Positions 1 to 9,580 of a stretch of DNA of 64,000 nucleotides are shown here, in pieces. Position numbers and translations under genes: made by a program. The stretch covers positions 62,001-126,000 of the forward strand of contig JAHBVF010000017.1 of NCBI GenBank assembly GCA_019637685.1, read 5' to 3'. This DNA is from Caldilineaceae bacterium. GTDB lineage: Bacteria; Chloroflexota; Anaerolineae; Caldilineales; Caldilineaceae. Each line of letters begins with the position of its first letter. The first letter of the stretch is position 1. The notes under the pieces are model-generated. The model saw only the letters and a program-made list of their open reading frames with translations, had not been told where the DNA came from and ran no database searches.

Positions 1-503
1 GCGGCAACCTGAAAGTCTGCTTTGACCAGGCCAAAGCCGCGGTGGCGACGACCGGCGTAAACCAGACGCCCTTCTTGGACGACAACGGCGATGGCGTCTA
101 CAACGACGGGGATGGCAGCGAGGCCGCCAATCGCCACGTCACCCGCTTCTTCAGCTCCCAGCGTCCCACCATCCAGAGCGCCAGCGCCGAGCGCAGTGGC
201 ACAAACGGTCTGCTCAGCGTGACCGTGGCCGATGGGGCTGAGCAGACAGAACTGGTCTGGGCGGCGATCTATGCGCCCTCTTTCCAACCACCGACAGAAG
301 TTACGCTCAATCTGGATGTACCGGTGGTGCGGCTGGAACCGGTGGGTGGGCAGCCGGGCAAATTCAGCGTAAACTACGTCAACGGTTTTCGGGAGAGCGG
401 CGACTATCGCATTATATTTTACGCCCAGGACCGGCTGGGGTTGAATGCGCCGCCGGTTTCCCCCAGTGGCACGCAGGTCTTCCTGCCCCAGATCAAACGA
501 TAG
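1..503 (+). CDS. C-terminal part of secreted C13/caspase-like protein (partial)
   Basis: The reading frame is open from the window edge (codons in frame from base 3), so this is the 3' end of a longer gene; the internal GTG at 42 is not a convincing start. The first ~45 residues contain a Gly/Asp-rich stretch (DDNGDGVYNDGDGSEAANRH) of the type that follows the catalytic core in C13 (legumain-like) peptidase homologues. The rest is a beta-rich region that looks like an Ig-type domain. The protein ends in VFLPQIKR, a tail also seen at the ends of the next four genes. The C13 assignment rests on resemblance recalled from family members; the catalytic part lies outside the window. Confidence 0.6.
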   Translation, partial: GNLKVCFDQAKAAVATTGVNQTPFLDDNGDGVYNDGDGSEAANRHVTRFFSSQRPTIQSASAERSGTNGLLSVTVADGAEQTELVWAAIYAPSFQPPTEVTLNLDVPVVRLEPVGGQPGKFSVNYVNGFRESGDYRIIFYAQDRLGLNAPPVSPSGTQVFLPQIKR

Positions 504-560
504 CCCAAAGTTCAATTTCCGGCTCGATAGAACATTTCAGCAGAAAGTCCTGCCAATCCT

Positions 561-1430
561 ATGAACCCTATTCGTCCTCTCGTCTCTGCCCGACTTCGCC
601 CGCGTTTCGCCACACTTTTGGGCGCGATGCTCGTCCTCTGCTGCCTGTTGACCGCCTTCTTTTTGACGGTGGGCGAAGAGACAGCCCAGGCCGCGCCTGA
701 CGGCGTGCCCGATGGCGTGCCTGCTGTCGCGTCCGATGCCGGGCCAGACCTGACTGTGGAGATCAGCCTGGACCCGCCTGTGCCCGCGGATGGGCAAGAG
801 GTGAATATTACATTTGTTGTACGCAACAAAGGCACGAGTACCACCGGCGGTGGTTTTACTGCTTATTTATATGTAGACCCAGGAGATCGTCCCCCTACGC
901 CCAGCACGCTGGGCCGTCCCTTTGGCTTTGCTGCGCTGGCCGCGGGGGCCTCGGCCCAGGGCGAACGCACCCAGACGATCAGCGGCAAAGGCTGCAATCA
1001 CGTCATTTACGTCTGGGTGGATCGGGACAATCAGATTGCGGAAGACAACGAGACGAACAATCTGATCGCGCTGCCTTTCTGCGTGGGGGTGGAATGCGAG
1101 GTAGACAGCTACGAGAACGACAATCAGTGCAGCGCGGCCAAATGGCTGCTGGAATCCGGAGCCGAGGCCCGTTCTTTCTGCCATCCCACGGATCGCAACC
1201 TGGCCGACGAGGACTGGATTAAGTTTACCGCGCTGACCGAAGTGACCTACACCCTGGCTACATCCAATCTGGGCCAGCACGCTGCGCCCCGCATCGCCCT
1301 GCGCAGCGCGTGTGGCGGTGTGGAGGTTGCCAGCGGGCTGACCACATTGGCCTGGCAGCCGGTGGCGGGCGTCTACTACGCCCGCACGACAACAGCAGCA
1401 GCCAGCAGGGGCCGCTGTCCGCTTCCATAG
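561..1430 (+). CDS. N-terminal part of frameshifted secreted CARDB/PPC/C25-like peptidase
   Basis: Begins with a basic stretch and a hydrophobic signal segment (about residues 18-45). A CARDB-type adhesion domain follows (about 50-170, with DNETNN near its end), then the first PPC (bacterial pre-peptidase C-terminal) beta domain starting at DSYENDNQC. The frame runs into TAG at 1428-1430, but homology continues without a break in the +2 frame from about 1391: YYAR in this frame is followed by NSSSQQGP in the other, matching the YYARITNQ of a later PPC repeat. One base appears to be missing at about 1388-1393. With the next entry this would be one gene (561-4738) of about 1390 residues. Either a real disruption or a sequence error; no slippery heptamer is visible. 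Confidence 0.8.
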   Translation: MNPIRPLVSARLRPRFATLLGAMLVLCCLLTAFFLTVGEETAQAAPDGVPDGVPAVASDAGPDLTVEISLDPPVPADGQEVNITFVVRNKGTSTTGGGFTAYLYVDPGDRPPTPSTLGRPFGFAALAAGASAQGERTQTISGKGCNHVIYVWVDRDNQIAEDNETNNLIALPFCVGVECEVDSYENDNQCSAAKWLLESGAEARSFCHPTDRNLADEDWIKFTALTEVTYTLATSNLGQHAAPRIALRSACGGVEVASGLTTLAWQPVAGVYYARTTTAAASRGRCPLP

Positions 1431-4400
1431 CCGCCCGACTCCTGACCAGCGCCACGGGCCTGACCGACAATTACGAGCCGGATGACACCTGCGCCACCGC
1501 GCGGGAGATTCCAGTGGACGGCACAAAGCAGACCCATCTCTTCCAGGCGCCGGGGGACACGGATTGGCTGCGTTTTACCACCAAAGCCGGGGAGAGTTTT
1601 GCGGTTGTCAGCAGCGCCACGGGAACCGGCGTCAATCCGGTCATCGCGCTCTACAGTTCCTGCAACCAGAGCCGCAGCAGCGCCAGCATTGCCCAGAATG
1701 TGAGCCGGGTGGAAGCCAGCAGCCCCGGCGATCAGGTCTACTACGCCCGCATCACCAACCAGAACCCCAACCGGTTTGGCTCCAGCGCCACCTACGATAT
1801 TCAGGTGCTGGCTTCGTCCTGTGTCAGCGATGATCAGGAAGAGGACGACAGTTTTGCCCAGGCCCGACAGATTGCTGTGGGGGGAGCGGCCAAAACCCAC
1901 AATTTCTGCCCGGCGGGCGATCAGGACTGGGTGAAATTTACAATGACTTCGACCCAAGTCTATGTGCTGCGTACCAGCAATCTGGGCTTTGCCGCGGACA
2001 CTGTCCTCACGCTCTACGACGACAAGGGCAATCAGTTGGCAACCAACGACGACTACGACTACGTGCGGGCCTCCCGTATCGTTTTCGAGCCGTCCACCAG
2101 CGGTGAATATTATGCGATGGTGCGCCACCGTCTGCCCGAAGCGGCTGGCCCCAACACCAACTACGATCTCTCGCTGGAGACGGGCTTTTGCACGCTGGAC
2201 GGCAACGACAGCGGCAACGGGGACAACGGGCCGGGCGATGCCGCGCCCCTGGCACCCAACAGCGGACCGCAGGCGCACAACTTCTGCGCCAACCCCCTTT
2301 CCAGCGCCTTGGGCGATCAGGACTGGCTGCGTTTTCCCGCCATTGCCGGGGGGACTTATCGCATCTCGGCCAGCAATCTGGGGCTGAACAGCGACACTCT
2401 TCTGCGCCTTTATGACCGGGACGGTGTGAGTCTGCTGGGGACCAATGACGACAACGGCGGACGTTCGGCCACAATTGCCTTTACGCCAACTGTTTCCGGG
2501 GACTATTTCGTGCAGGTCACCCAATTCAACTCAGCCGTCTTTGGCCGGGAGACCGACTATAACGTCCAGATTCAGGAGAACATTCCACCCACACCCACGC
2601 CCACGGCGACACCCACGCCCAGCCCCACACCCACGCCCACGCCCCAGCCCACCGTCGACCCGTCCGGGGTGCGCACGCTGATTATTACCAACCGGCAGCA
2701 GATGGAGAATCTCTATGGGGCGGCACGCACGGGCGGGGTGATGGCGAAGCTCTTTGAACTGGCGGATCACCCCCGGGTGGAGGGCGCGGTGCTGCAGGTG
2801 GAAAACAATCCCGGCGTGGCCGCGGCCTATGCCGCTTGGACCGCCAGTCCGACAGCCCTGGCCGATGTCAGTCTGGCCAACGGGGTGGCCGCGGCCATCC
2901 GTGCCAATATTCTGGCCTTTGCTGCCAGCGCGCCCCAATTGGAATATCTGGTGCTGGTGGGGGACGACCGGGTGGTTCCCTTCCGTCGGGTGACCGAGGG
3001 CAATCTGAGCCAGCGTGAAGCAAGCTACGCTACAGATGTGACTACGAACACAACAGTTGCGCTGGCGCTGGCCCAAAATCAGATACTGACGGATGACTAC
3101 TACGCGGACAAAGAACCCAGCTCCTGGAGCGCGGGCAACGAACTCTATCTGCCCGATTATGCCATTGGGCGGCTGATTGAGGAGCCAGAGGAGATTATCG
3201 CCTTCATCGAGAGCTTCCAGGCCGATTCGGTGAACGAAGTCTCGAATGTGCTGGTGACGGGCTATGACTTTGTACAGGACAGCGCGGCGCTGATGAAATT
3301 GCTCTTTGAAAACGACGCCATGACCACCGACGGCACGCTGATAGGCCCCTTCTGGCCGGGCCAGGCGTTGGATCAGAAACAGCTTCAGGCTACCACCCGT
3401 TTTGATATTCAGGCTATCAACGGCCATTCCACCCACATCTCCACGGGCACGCCGGACAACAACGACGTGACTGCCGCGGCCGTCCTGACCGGGACATCGA
3501 ATTTGACGGGTGCGCTGGTCTATGCTGTCGGTTGCCACGCGGGGTTGAACGATCCGGGCCAGCTCGATCTGCCCCAGGCTTTTGTGCGCCGGGGCGCGAA
3601 CTATGTGGGCAACACAGGCTTTGGCTGGGGCGGCGGTGGTATTGTCTACACCGAAGCGCTGATGCGTAACTATACCCGGGAACTGCTGCGGGACAGCCAG
3701 ACGACTATCGGCAGCGCGCTGACCGCGGCCAAGCGGAAATATCGCCAGCAAAGTTTTTCCTTTGGAGCCTATGACGCCAAAAGTTTGATGCAGAGTACTC
3801 TCTATGGGCTGCCGATGGCTGTGGTGACCAGTGGGGGCACCCTCAGCGAGGACAACCCCTTCCCCAGTGCCGAGCAGACTTTCCAGCCGCCTACTTCCTT
3901 TGGGGAGGTGAATATGGGTGGCTTCAGCTATGGGTTGCCCGGTTCCTTTGGGGCTTTTGGCGAGAGCAGCGGCAGCGACGGGCAGGCCTTTGATCTGGAC
4001 AACAATGCCAGCTTCAGCGCGGGCGCGCCTGTGCAGCCCCGCTATTATGCAGATGTAAGCGCGCCCGCCGCGGGCCAGTTGCGGGGGGTTCTCTTCCTGG
4101 GCGGGGTCTATTCGGATGTGGTTAATTTCGATCCCCAGATTGCCCGTGCCCACAACGAGTATGTGAGCGACACCGCGGAGCCGGACTTTGCAGCCAATGG
4201 CTGGTTCCCGGCAGTGCCAGTGGCCCTGCAAAACAGCGCCTCTATCTCCAACACAGGCGATACAGTCGTGCTCTCTCTGGGCCAGTTTGATCCCAACGCC
4301 CAGACCCAACGGCTCTTCGACCAGATGGCGCTGAATACCCTCTACTCTTTCAGTGTAGACCAGACGCCGGCCGATATTGTCTTTGTGGATGGGGTGCTGG

Positions 4401-4738
4401 ACAAGGCCGCGGGCAAGGGCCGGGTGAAGGTGGACGCCAAAGACGCCGGCGGTGTCAGCCGGGTGGTGGTTGCCTTTACAGACAGTTCCCTGGCCGGACC
4501 ATTGACCTGGTACAGCCGTGATTTAACCTTTGATTCCGTCGCCGACATCTGGTCTGGCGAGATTACCGGCACAGTCAAAAGCCGTTTCTTTGTCCAAGTG
4601 GTAGATGTAGGGGGCAATGTGGCTGTGGCCGACAACAAAGGAGCCTATTATGTCCTGAGCGAACCACTCCCCCTGATTTCCGGGCGCAGCCTACCACCCT
4701 CTTCCATTTATCTGCCTTCTGTGGGGGGGAAACCCTAA
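1391..4738 (+). CDS. Main part of frameshifted secreted PPC-repeat C25 (gingipain)-like peptidase
   Basis: Continues the preceding gene after a one-base frame change. It carries three more PPC-type beta domains (each opening with an Asp/Glu-rich segment such as DNYEPDDTC, with DQDW or DTDW in the middle), a Thr-Pro linker at about 2587-2660, and then a caspase-fold domain of the C25 (gingipain-like) type. In that domain INGHSTH places a candidate catalytic His at 3425-3427, and AVGCHAG places a candidate Cys at 3533-3535. A Ser/Gly-rich stretch and beta domains follow, ending in SIYLPSVGG. Likely exported and cell-surface or extracellular. It lies just upstream of three GHG/C paralogues. The annotated start is not a true initiation site, since translation must come from 561. 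Proteolytic activity is inferred only. Confidence 0.82.
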   Translation, partial: NSSSQQGPLSASIAARLLTSATGLTDNYEPDDTCATAREIPVDGTKQTHLFQAPGDTDWLRFTTKAGESFAVVSSATGTGVNPVIALYSSCNQSRSSASIAQNVSRVEASSPGDQVYYARITNQNPNRFGSSATYDIQVLASSCVSDDQEEDDSFAQARQIAVGGAAKTHNFCPAGDQDWVKFTMTSTQVYVLRTSNLGFAADTVLTLYDDKGNQLATNDDYDYVRASRIVFEPSTSGEYYAMVRHRLPEAAGPNTNYDLSLETGFCTLDGNDSGNGDNGPGDAAPLAPNSGPQAHNFCANPLSSALGDQDWLRFPAIAGGTYRISASNLGLNSDTLLRLYDRDGVSLLGTNDDNGGRSATIAFTPTVSGDYFVQVTQFNSAVFGRETDYNVQIQENIPPTPTPTATPTPSPTPTPTPQPTVDPSGVRTLIITNRQQMENLYGAARTGGVMAKLFELADHPRVEGAVLQVENNPGVAAAYAAWTASPTALADVSLANGVAAAIRANILAFAASAPQLEYLVLVGDDRVVPFRRVTEGNLSQREASYATDVTTNTTVALALAQNQILTDDYYADKEPSSWSAGNELYLPDYAIGRLIEEPEEIIAFIESFQADSVNEVSNVLVTGYDFVQDSAALMKLLFENDAMTTDGTLIGPFWPGQALDQKQLQATTRFDIQAINGHSTHISTGTPDNNDVTAAAVLTGTSNLTGALVYAVGCHAGLNDPGQLDLPQAFVRRGANYVGNTGFGWGGGGIVYTEALMRNYTRELLRDSQTTIGSALTAAKRKYRQQSFSFGAYDAKSLMQSTLYGLPMAVVTSGGTLSEDNPFPSAEQTFQPPTSFGEVNMGGFSYGLPGSFGAFGESSGSDGQAFDLDNNASFSAGAPVQPRYYADVSAPAAGQLRGVLFLGGVYSDVVNFDPQIARAHNEYVSDTAEPDFAANGWFPAVPVALQNSASISNTGDTVVLSLGQFDPNAQTQRLFDQMALNTLYSFSVDQTPADIVFVDGVLDKAAGKGRVKVDAKDAGGVSRVVVAFTDSSLAGPLTWYSRDLTFDSVADIWSGEITGTVKSRFFVQVVDVGGNVAVADNKGAYYVLSEPLPLISGRSLPPSSIYLPSVGGKP

Positions 4739-4786
4739 AAAATGGGTGGACAGAATAAGCTTGCCCTATTTGTAAAGGAGACCACA

Positions 4787-7018
4787 ATGTTTAGAAGCAA
4801 ACCTTCTCGAATTCGCGAACTGTTCGGCTTTCTCCTCCTTGTGTCGCTACTGGTTCTGCTGGTTCCAGATATAGCGTTGGCTGATGAGCCAGCCATCGAT
4901 CCGGGCGGTGTCGATGTGCCGGAACAGGCCGCGGTCAGCTACAGCGCGGTCGATCTGGAAGTCGGCGTACATTGGATGGGCGATTATGGCGGCAACGGTG
5001 ATCTGCCCAATTCCCAGAGCAATGGCTACGGTTTCTACAATACCCTGCGCTATCACAACTGGACACTGTTTGGTTTTCCCCGCTGGTGTCAATTCAACGG
5101 CCACGATTGCTATATCTATGGCAACAGTAGCGCCTGGGAAGATGACTATGTGGACAACAATTCCAACTATGTGGACAATGTGGATGTGACCTATTACCAG
5201 GGCCACGGCTGGCCTGGTGGCATCACCCTCAACCCGCCGGATGACCACAATGTGCAATACGGCGAAGTGCAGGGGAAATGGGGTGATGGCGACTGGGAGT
5301 GGGGCTTCTTCAACACATGCAGTATGATGGCCGACTCCAGCCGCTCGTCCTGGTATGGGACAATGAACGGCATGCACGGCATTGCCAGCTTCCGCAACAC
5401 CTCCTACAACACGGCTGGTTTTGGCTCGAAACTGGCAACCTATCTGATCTTTGGCTACAGCTTCAAGGATGCCTGGTTCAAAACCTGTGATGCCAAGCAG
5501 CCCAGCGGCGTTCAGGCCCAGATTATTGTGGAGGACAGCGCTTTCTGGAACGAGAACGCCTATAACCAGATATCTGACAAAAATCACGACGGAACCTATT
5601 GGTGGTGGTGGAAGAGCTGCGGCGCGCCCACCCAGGCCACTGTGACGCCCAATCAGTTGCGGGGCAACTTCCCCTATTACCAGACACCACCCCTGGGCCT
5701 GGCCGAGCAGGAAACCAACTTCAACAACTTGTCCAATAACTTTGGCTTTGGCCGAGGAAAGTCAGGCGAAGTCTGGACCGCGGATATCGACGGCACACGC
5801 ATTATCACCGATACCCAGGGCCGGGAGTTGGAAGTGGACCTGGACACGGGGCTTTTCTACTACTACGATCCAGCCCGCACCTATGGCAATGTGCCCGAAA
5901 CAGCCGCGGCCTGGGGCAACGCGCTGCTCAGCCCAACGGATGCCAAGGATGTGGCGGACAAGTTCTTGCGGGACAACAACTTGCTGCCTGCCGATGCCAG
6001 CTTCAACAGCGTGGCGAATGTGATGTTGGGTACGACCAGCCAGGTGGGCGCGGCGGGAGCAGAATCCACCAGCGAGACGGTTGCTGCTTACGAAGTGATC
6101 TACAGCCGCTATATCACCACAACCGTGCCCACGGGCAGGACAGGTGAAGCCGAGGTTGTGCAGATTCCCATTGACGGCGCTGGGGCCAAAATGAAGGTTT
6201 ATGTGGACCCCAACGCGTCACCCACGGCACGGGTGGCCCGGGCTGGTGTGCCCGGCGCGGTGGTGGGTGCTCAGGGCGGCTGGCGTTCGGTCAACCAGAG
6301 CGCACGCAGCGCGGAGGCTGACATCGCCCTGCTGGACTACAATACCCAAATTCTGCCCCTGTTCAACAATGGCGAACTGGAGCCGCTGGTCACGTATGAG
6401 AATGTGCCATTCCCCAACGCAGACTCCAAAAAGGTGACGAGTTATACTGTGACCGGTTGGGAAGAGAGCACCGGCGAGAGCCAGGATGCTATCTATCCCG
6501 CCTATCGGCTGGATGCTGAATACTCCCAGGTGATGGACTTGGGCAGCGGTATCACAGAGACGGTCGTCCACACAGGCTTCACGTGGATTGCAGCCAACCC
6601 CGCCTATATGCGTCCGCTGGCCCGGATCGAAGCTACGTCGTCCACCAGCCAGAACTATGGACAGGGGAGCAAGGTGACCGCGACCGCGACCGATGCTTCC
6701 CGCACGCTGAGCGATTTGGGCTATACGATGGCTGGCTCCAACCTCAACTTTGCCTTGGGCAGCGGCGACAAGGATTCCTATGTCTATAACTGGTATCTGG
6801 GCAGCGTGGACCAGGGCAAGCCGATCGGCAGCGGCCGCAACCTGGACTACACGCTCACCGGGGATGATGTGGCAGAACTGAAGATTGTCCCTGGCCCGCT
6901 GTTGATTACGCTGCAAGTGGTCGATTCCATCAGCAGCCACACATCCATCAACAGCAACACTGCTTCCTTCTCTATTCAAGCCGTGCCACCCGTTTTCTTG
7001 CCCTATCTATACAACTAA
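4787..7018 (+). CDS. Secreted GHG/Cys caspase-like protein, paralogue 1 (DUF6345-like)
   Basis: Start chosen at ATG 4787 because AAAGGAG lies a few bases upstream and a signal peptide follows directly (FLLLVSLLVLLVPDIALA, about residues 14-31). The N-terminal domain has GNSSAWE, then NYVDNVDVTYYQGHG (His140) and GFFNTCSMM (Cys178). This spacing and pattern resemble the His-Gly...Cys dyad of clan CD (caspase-fold) peptidases. I recall the family as DUF6345, but that label is from memory. A middle alpha/beta region (about 320-510) with YEVIYSRYI and AGAKMKVYVD follows, then a PKD/Ig-like domain, and the chain ends in VFLPYLYN. Fifty bases separate it from the upstream peptidase gene, so co-transcription is likely. 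Substrate unknown. Confidence 0.85.
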   Translation: MFRSKPSRIRELFGFLLLVSLLVLLVPDIALADEPAIDPGGVDVPEQAAVSYSAVDLEVGVHWMGDYGGNGDLPNSQSNGYGFYNTLRYHNWTLFGFPRWCQFNGHDCYIYGNSSAWEDDYVDNNSNYVDNVDVTYYQGHGWPGGITLNPPDDHNVQYGEVQGKWGDGDWEWGFFNTCSMMADSSRSSWYGTMNGMHGIASFRNTSYNTAGFGSKLATYLIFGYSFKDAWFKTCDAKQPSGVQAQIIVEDSAFWNENAYNQISDKNHDGTYWWWWKSCGAPTQATVTPNQLRGNFPYYQTPPLGLAEQETNFNNLSNNFGFGRGKSGEVWTADIDGTRIITDTQGRELEVDLDTGLFYYYDPARTYGNVPETAAAWGNALLSPTDAKDVADKFLRDNNLLPADASFNSVANVMLGTTSQVGAAGAESTSETVAAYEVIYSRYITTTVPTGRTGEAEVVQIPIDGAGAKMKVYVDPNASPTARVARAGVPGAVVGAQGGWRSVNQSARSAEADIALLDYNTQILPLFNNGELEPLVTYENVPFPNADSKKVTSYTVTGWEESTGESQDAIYPAYRLDAEYSQVMDLGSGITETVVHTGFTWIAANPAYMRPLARIEATSSTSQNYGQGSKVTATATDASRTLSDLGYTMAGSNLNFALGSGDKDSYVYNWYLGSVDQGKPIGSGRNLDYTLTGDDVAELKIVPGPLLITLQVVDSISSHTSINSNTASFSIQAVPPVFLPYLYN

Positions 7019-7037
7019 TCCTATGAGCAGTTTGTAC

Positions 7038-7074
7038 CCATCAGCCAGCTCGATGTATCTGGGCTGGCTGATGG
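7038..7074 (+). terminator. Hairpin after paralogue 1
   Basis: A 12-bp perfect stem (ccatcagccagc and its complement) with a 13-nt loop lies 20 bases after the stop codon. It is followed by purines rather than a T-run, so it may be an attenuator or RNA-stabilising hairpin rather than a classic terminator. Confidence 0.45.
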
Positions 7075-7138
7075 AAAGAGTTGTGTTATCGTGTGTTTCC
7101 CTTTTCGTAAGGTTCCCCTCTGGGAGGATGGGCCTGTT

Positions 7139-9430
7139 ATGAGCAACAACAAAAGATGGCGATTCGTGTTTCTGAACTTTCTAGTGATCTGTTCTCTGCT
7201 GTTGACACCCGGATTGGTTCTGGCCGATGAGCCAGACCAGCAGCCAGACGCGCCCGGCACAGCAACTGGCGTCAAACCGACCGCGGATGATGGCAGCCTG
7301 GAATTCGGCGTCTGGTGGGCCGAAGATTATCCGCCTGCCGGTGCGGGCGGATCAGACCTGCCCGCTACCCGTCCCGACGCGCTGGGCTTGCGCAATCAAC
7401 TCACCTCGACCTGTCGCTTCCGGCTTTTTGGCATCTGCATCTGGAACTGGCCGACACCCTCTTGGACTGCCCGCTATGTCTTTGGCAATAGCAGCGCCTG
7501 GGAGCAGGACTGGAAGCGGGCCGCGGCAGGTGGCACAGAAAATTCGTATGTGGATCGTGTCGATCTGGCCTATTGGGCTGGCCACGGCTCATCCAGCGGC
7601 ATTCTCTTTGGTGTGGGGGGCAACACCCACGACGATGCCTGGCTGACCTATAACGACGCGGCCGGCGCGTGGGGTGATGGAGACTTGGACTGGGTGGCTC
7701 TGGCTGCCTGCAATGTCCTGGACGATGCCCACTTGGGGGATTGGGCCAACACAATGAACGGTCTGCGTCTGATTATGGGTTTCAAGACGACAATGGCCGA
7801 TGTGCCCCACGGCGAATGGTTCGGCCAATACATCCGGGAAGGTTATTCCATGGGCCAGGCTTGGTTCAAAGCTGCGGACAAACTCCAGCCCCAGAACAAG
7901 ATTGCCCGTGTGCTGGCCGAAGAGTCGTGGATGTATAACGACAAATGGTATAACCACGCCTCCACCGATTATCTGGACAACCAGTATTGGTATTGGACCC
8001 ACCGGGTGGGCAGCGAACCCGCCCGCTTTGTGGATGCCAGCGACATCACAGAAATGCCGGTCTATGCTGTGCAGCCCTTGGGATTGGCCGAAGCCAATAG
8101 CCGGTGGGATGCCCTTGGCTCGGCCACGGGTGTCACTACCACTGACTTCATTACGGTGACTACGATTGCCTCTCTCAGCCCGACCCGATCCGCGCTGGAG
8201 GTGGGGAATATCCGTACCAGCCAGAACGGTGAACTGGAGATGGATGAGAACGCCGGCCTCTTTGCCTATAACAATCTGGGCGAACTGTGGGTTGCGCCCG
8301 GTGCCGAATCGGCCAACACCGAAGCCGTTCAGTCGATTTCGGCCACCGATGCCATCACCATTGCCGAGAAGTTCCTGAAAGACAATGGCTTTCTGCCCGC
8401 TGATGCCCAATACTTTGAAGTGGCTGCGGACACATTGACCCAGGCCACCGACGCAGGCAATGCGCGCTCCGCGCAGGGGATGCAGATCGTCAGCGAACAG
8501 ACAATGGTCAATCAGGTCATCTATTCCCGTATTGTCACCGGCACAGTCACCAGCAAGAGCCGGGGCGTGGCCGAAACCGTGGAATTTTCTGTGATGGGTC
8601 CCGGCTCCAAGCTGAAGGTCTATGTGGATACAGCCGTGCCTGCGGGCCTAAGCGCGGCCGCGTTGAGCCAGGAAGCAGTCATCGGCGCGTTGGGCGGCTA
8701 TCGATCTGTACAACAGCCGGCTGTCCGCGGGACGAACAAACTTCTGACCATTCCCATTTTGCCCGCTGCGACAATGGCAAAGATTCTGGACCTGAACGCG
8801 CAAAAACAGCAGGAACTGGAGTCCATGTTCTCGCTCAGCTACGTGCCTCTGGGCAATATCGACAGCCGCACTATCACCAGCAGCACGCTGGCCTATTGGG
8901 AAGGCCCCATGGGTGCCAGCCAGGATCAGTTGATTCCTGTTCACGCCATCGATGTGCGCAATGTGCTGACAGACTCCACTGTCGTCAGCTACACTGCCTA
9001 CATCCCTGCCAACCCAACTTTCATGCCACCCTTGGCCAAGATCGAGTCTGCCACCACTGGCACAGGCAGCCAGATTCCGGCAGAAGTCAGCGTCGGTATG
9101 ACATTGACCCTGTCCGCTGTGGACGCCACCAAAACCCTGGCCGCGGCAGGCTATGATGCCGCCCTCGACTTTGTTGCCGGCAGCGGCGATTACCTGTACA
9201 ACTGGTATGTGGATGAGGTGTCGGCAGAAACGAAAGTGGGCGTTGGACGCACAGCGACCTTTGCTGTCGCCATTCCCAGCGAGGATGTCAAGGCTGACAA
9301 CCGGGCGGTCCAGCAGACGCTTATCCTGGAAGTTGTGGATTCTAACTCCAACCGGGAACCCAACAAGAGCTATAGCCGCATGACAATCAATGTGATTCCG
9401 CCACTTTTCCTGCCCAATGTGATCCGCTAG
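7139..9430 (+). CDS. Secreted GHG/Cys caspase-like protein, paralogue 2 (DUF6345-like)
   Basis: ATG 7139 is preferred over the upstream in-frame start at 7091 because GGGAGG precedes it and a signal peptide starts at once (FLVICSLLLTPGLVLA). It has the same layout as its neighbours: GNSSAWEQD, SYVDRVDLAYWAGHG (candidate His149), VALAACNVL (candidate Cys191), a middle domain with VIYSRIV and PGSKLKVYVD, a C-terminal PKD-like domain with YLYNWYVDE, and the tail LFLPNVIR. It probably arose by tandem duplication with the flanking paralogues. The fold and peptidase activity are inferred from the motif pattern, not shown. Confidence 0.85.
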   Translation: MSNNKRWRFVFLNFLVICSLLLTPGLVLADEPDQQPDAPGTATGVKPTADDGSLEFGVWWAEDYPPAGAGGSDLPATRPDALGLRNQLTSTCRFRLFGICIWNWPTPSWTARYVFGNSSAWEQDWKRAAAGGTENSYVDRVDLAYWAGHGSSSGILFGVGGNTHDDAWLTYNDAAGAWGDGDLDWVALAACNVLDDAHLGDWANTMNGLRLIMGFKTTMADVPHGEWFGQYIREGYSMGQAWFKAADKLQPQNKIARVLAEESWMYNDKWYNHASTDYLDNQYWYWTHRVGSEPARFVDASDITEMPVYAVQPLGLAEANSRWDALGSATGVTTTDFITVTTIASLSPTRSALEVGNIRTSQNGELEMDENAGLFAYNNLGELWVAPGAESANTEAVQSISATDAITIAEKFLKDNGFLPADAQYFEVAADTLTQATDAGNARSAQGMQIVSEQTMVNQVIYSRIVTGTVTSKSRGVAETVEFSVMGPGSKLKVYVDTAVPAGLSAAALSQEAVIGALGGYRSVQQPAVRGTNKLLTIPILPAATMAKILDLNAQKQQELESMFSLSYVPLGNIDSRTITSSTLAYWEGPMGASQDQLIPVHAIDVRNVLTDSTVVSYTAYIPANPTFMPPLAKIESATTGTGSQIPAEVSVGMTLTLSAVDATKTLAAAGYDAALDFVAGSGDYLYNWYVDEVSAETKVGVGRTATFAVAIPSEDVKADNRAVQQTLILEVVDSNSNREPNKSYSRMTINVIPPLFLPNVIR

Positions 9431-9471
9431 TCCGTGTCTTAGCTTTCTCTTGTCCGCGTATGTTTCTCTCT

Positions 9472-9503
9472 GCGTACGGGCACGATGCGTCGTGCCCGTA
9501 CGC
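9472..9503 (+). terminator. Strong hairpin between paralogues 2 and 3
   Basis: A perfect 14-bp stem (gcgtacgggcacga and its complement) with a 4-nt loop, followed by a pyrimidine-rich stretch. It sits 41 bases after the stop of the upstream gene, so the third paralogue may have its own promoter or reduced readthrough. Confidence 0.55.
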
Positions 9504-9580
9504 GCTCTCTCTCGCCCTTTCTTTCATCTCATTTCAACCAACCCTTTTGATCCACTCTTTTTCATCCACAGGAAACGTCT

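Noticed and set aside
1310-1390. Apparent start of the long peptidase frame at 1310
   Set aside because: The residues before about 1391 in this frame show no homology; the true N-terminus is the frame starting at 561, joined by a frameshift.
2587-2660. PT-rich repeats (ACGCCCAC units) as a regulatory repeat
   Set aside because: They are in frame and encode the Thr-Pro linker of the secreted peptidase; the same kind of linkers occur in other exported proteins here.
2531-4309. 592-codon open frame on the - strand
   Set aside because: Antisense to the PPC/C25-like peptidase; no recognisable domain, composition of a shadow frame.
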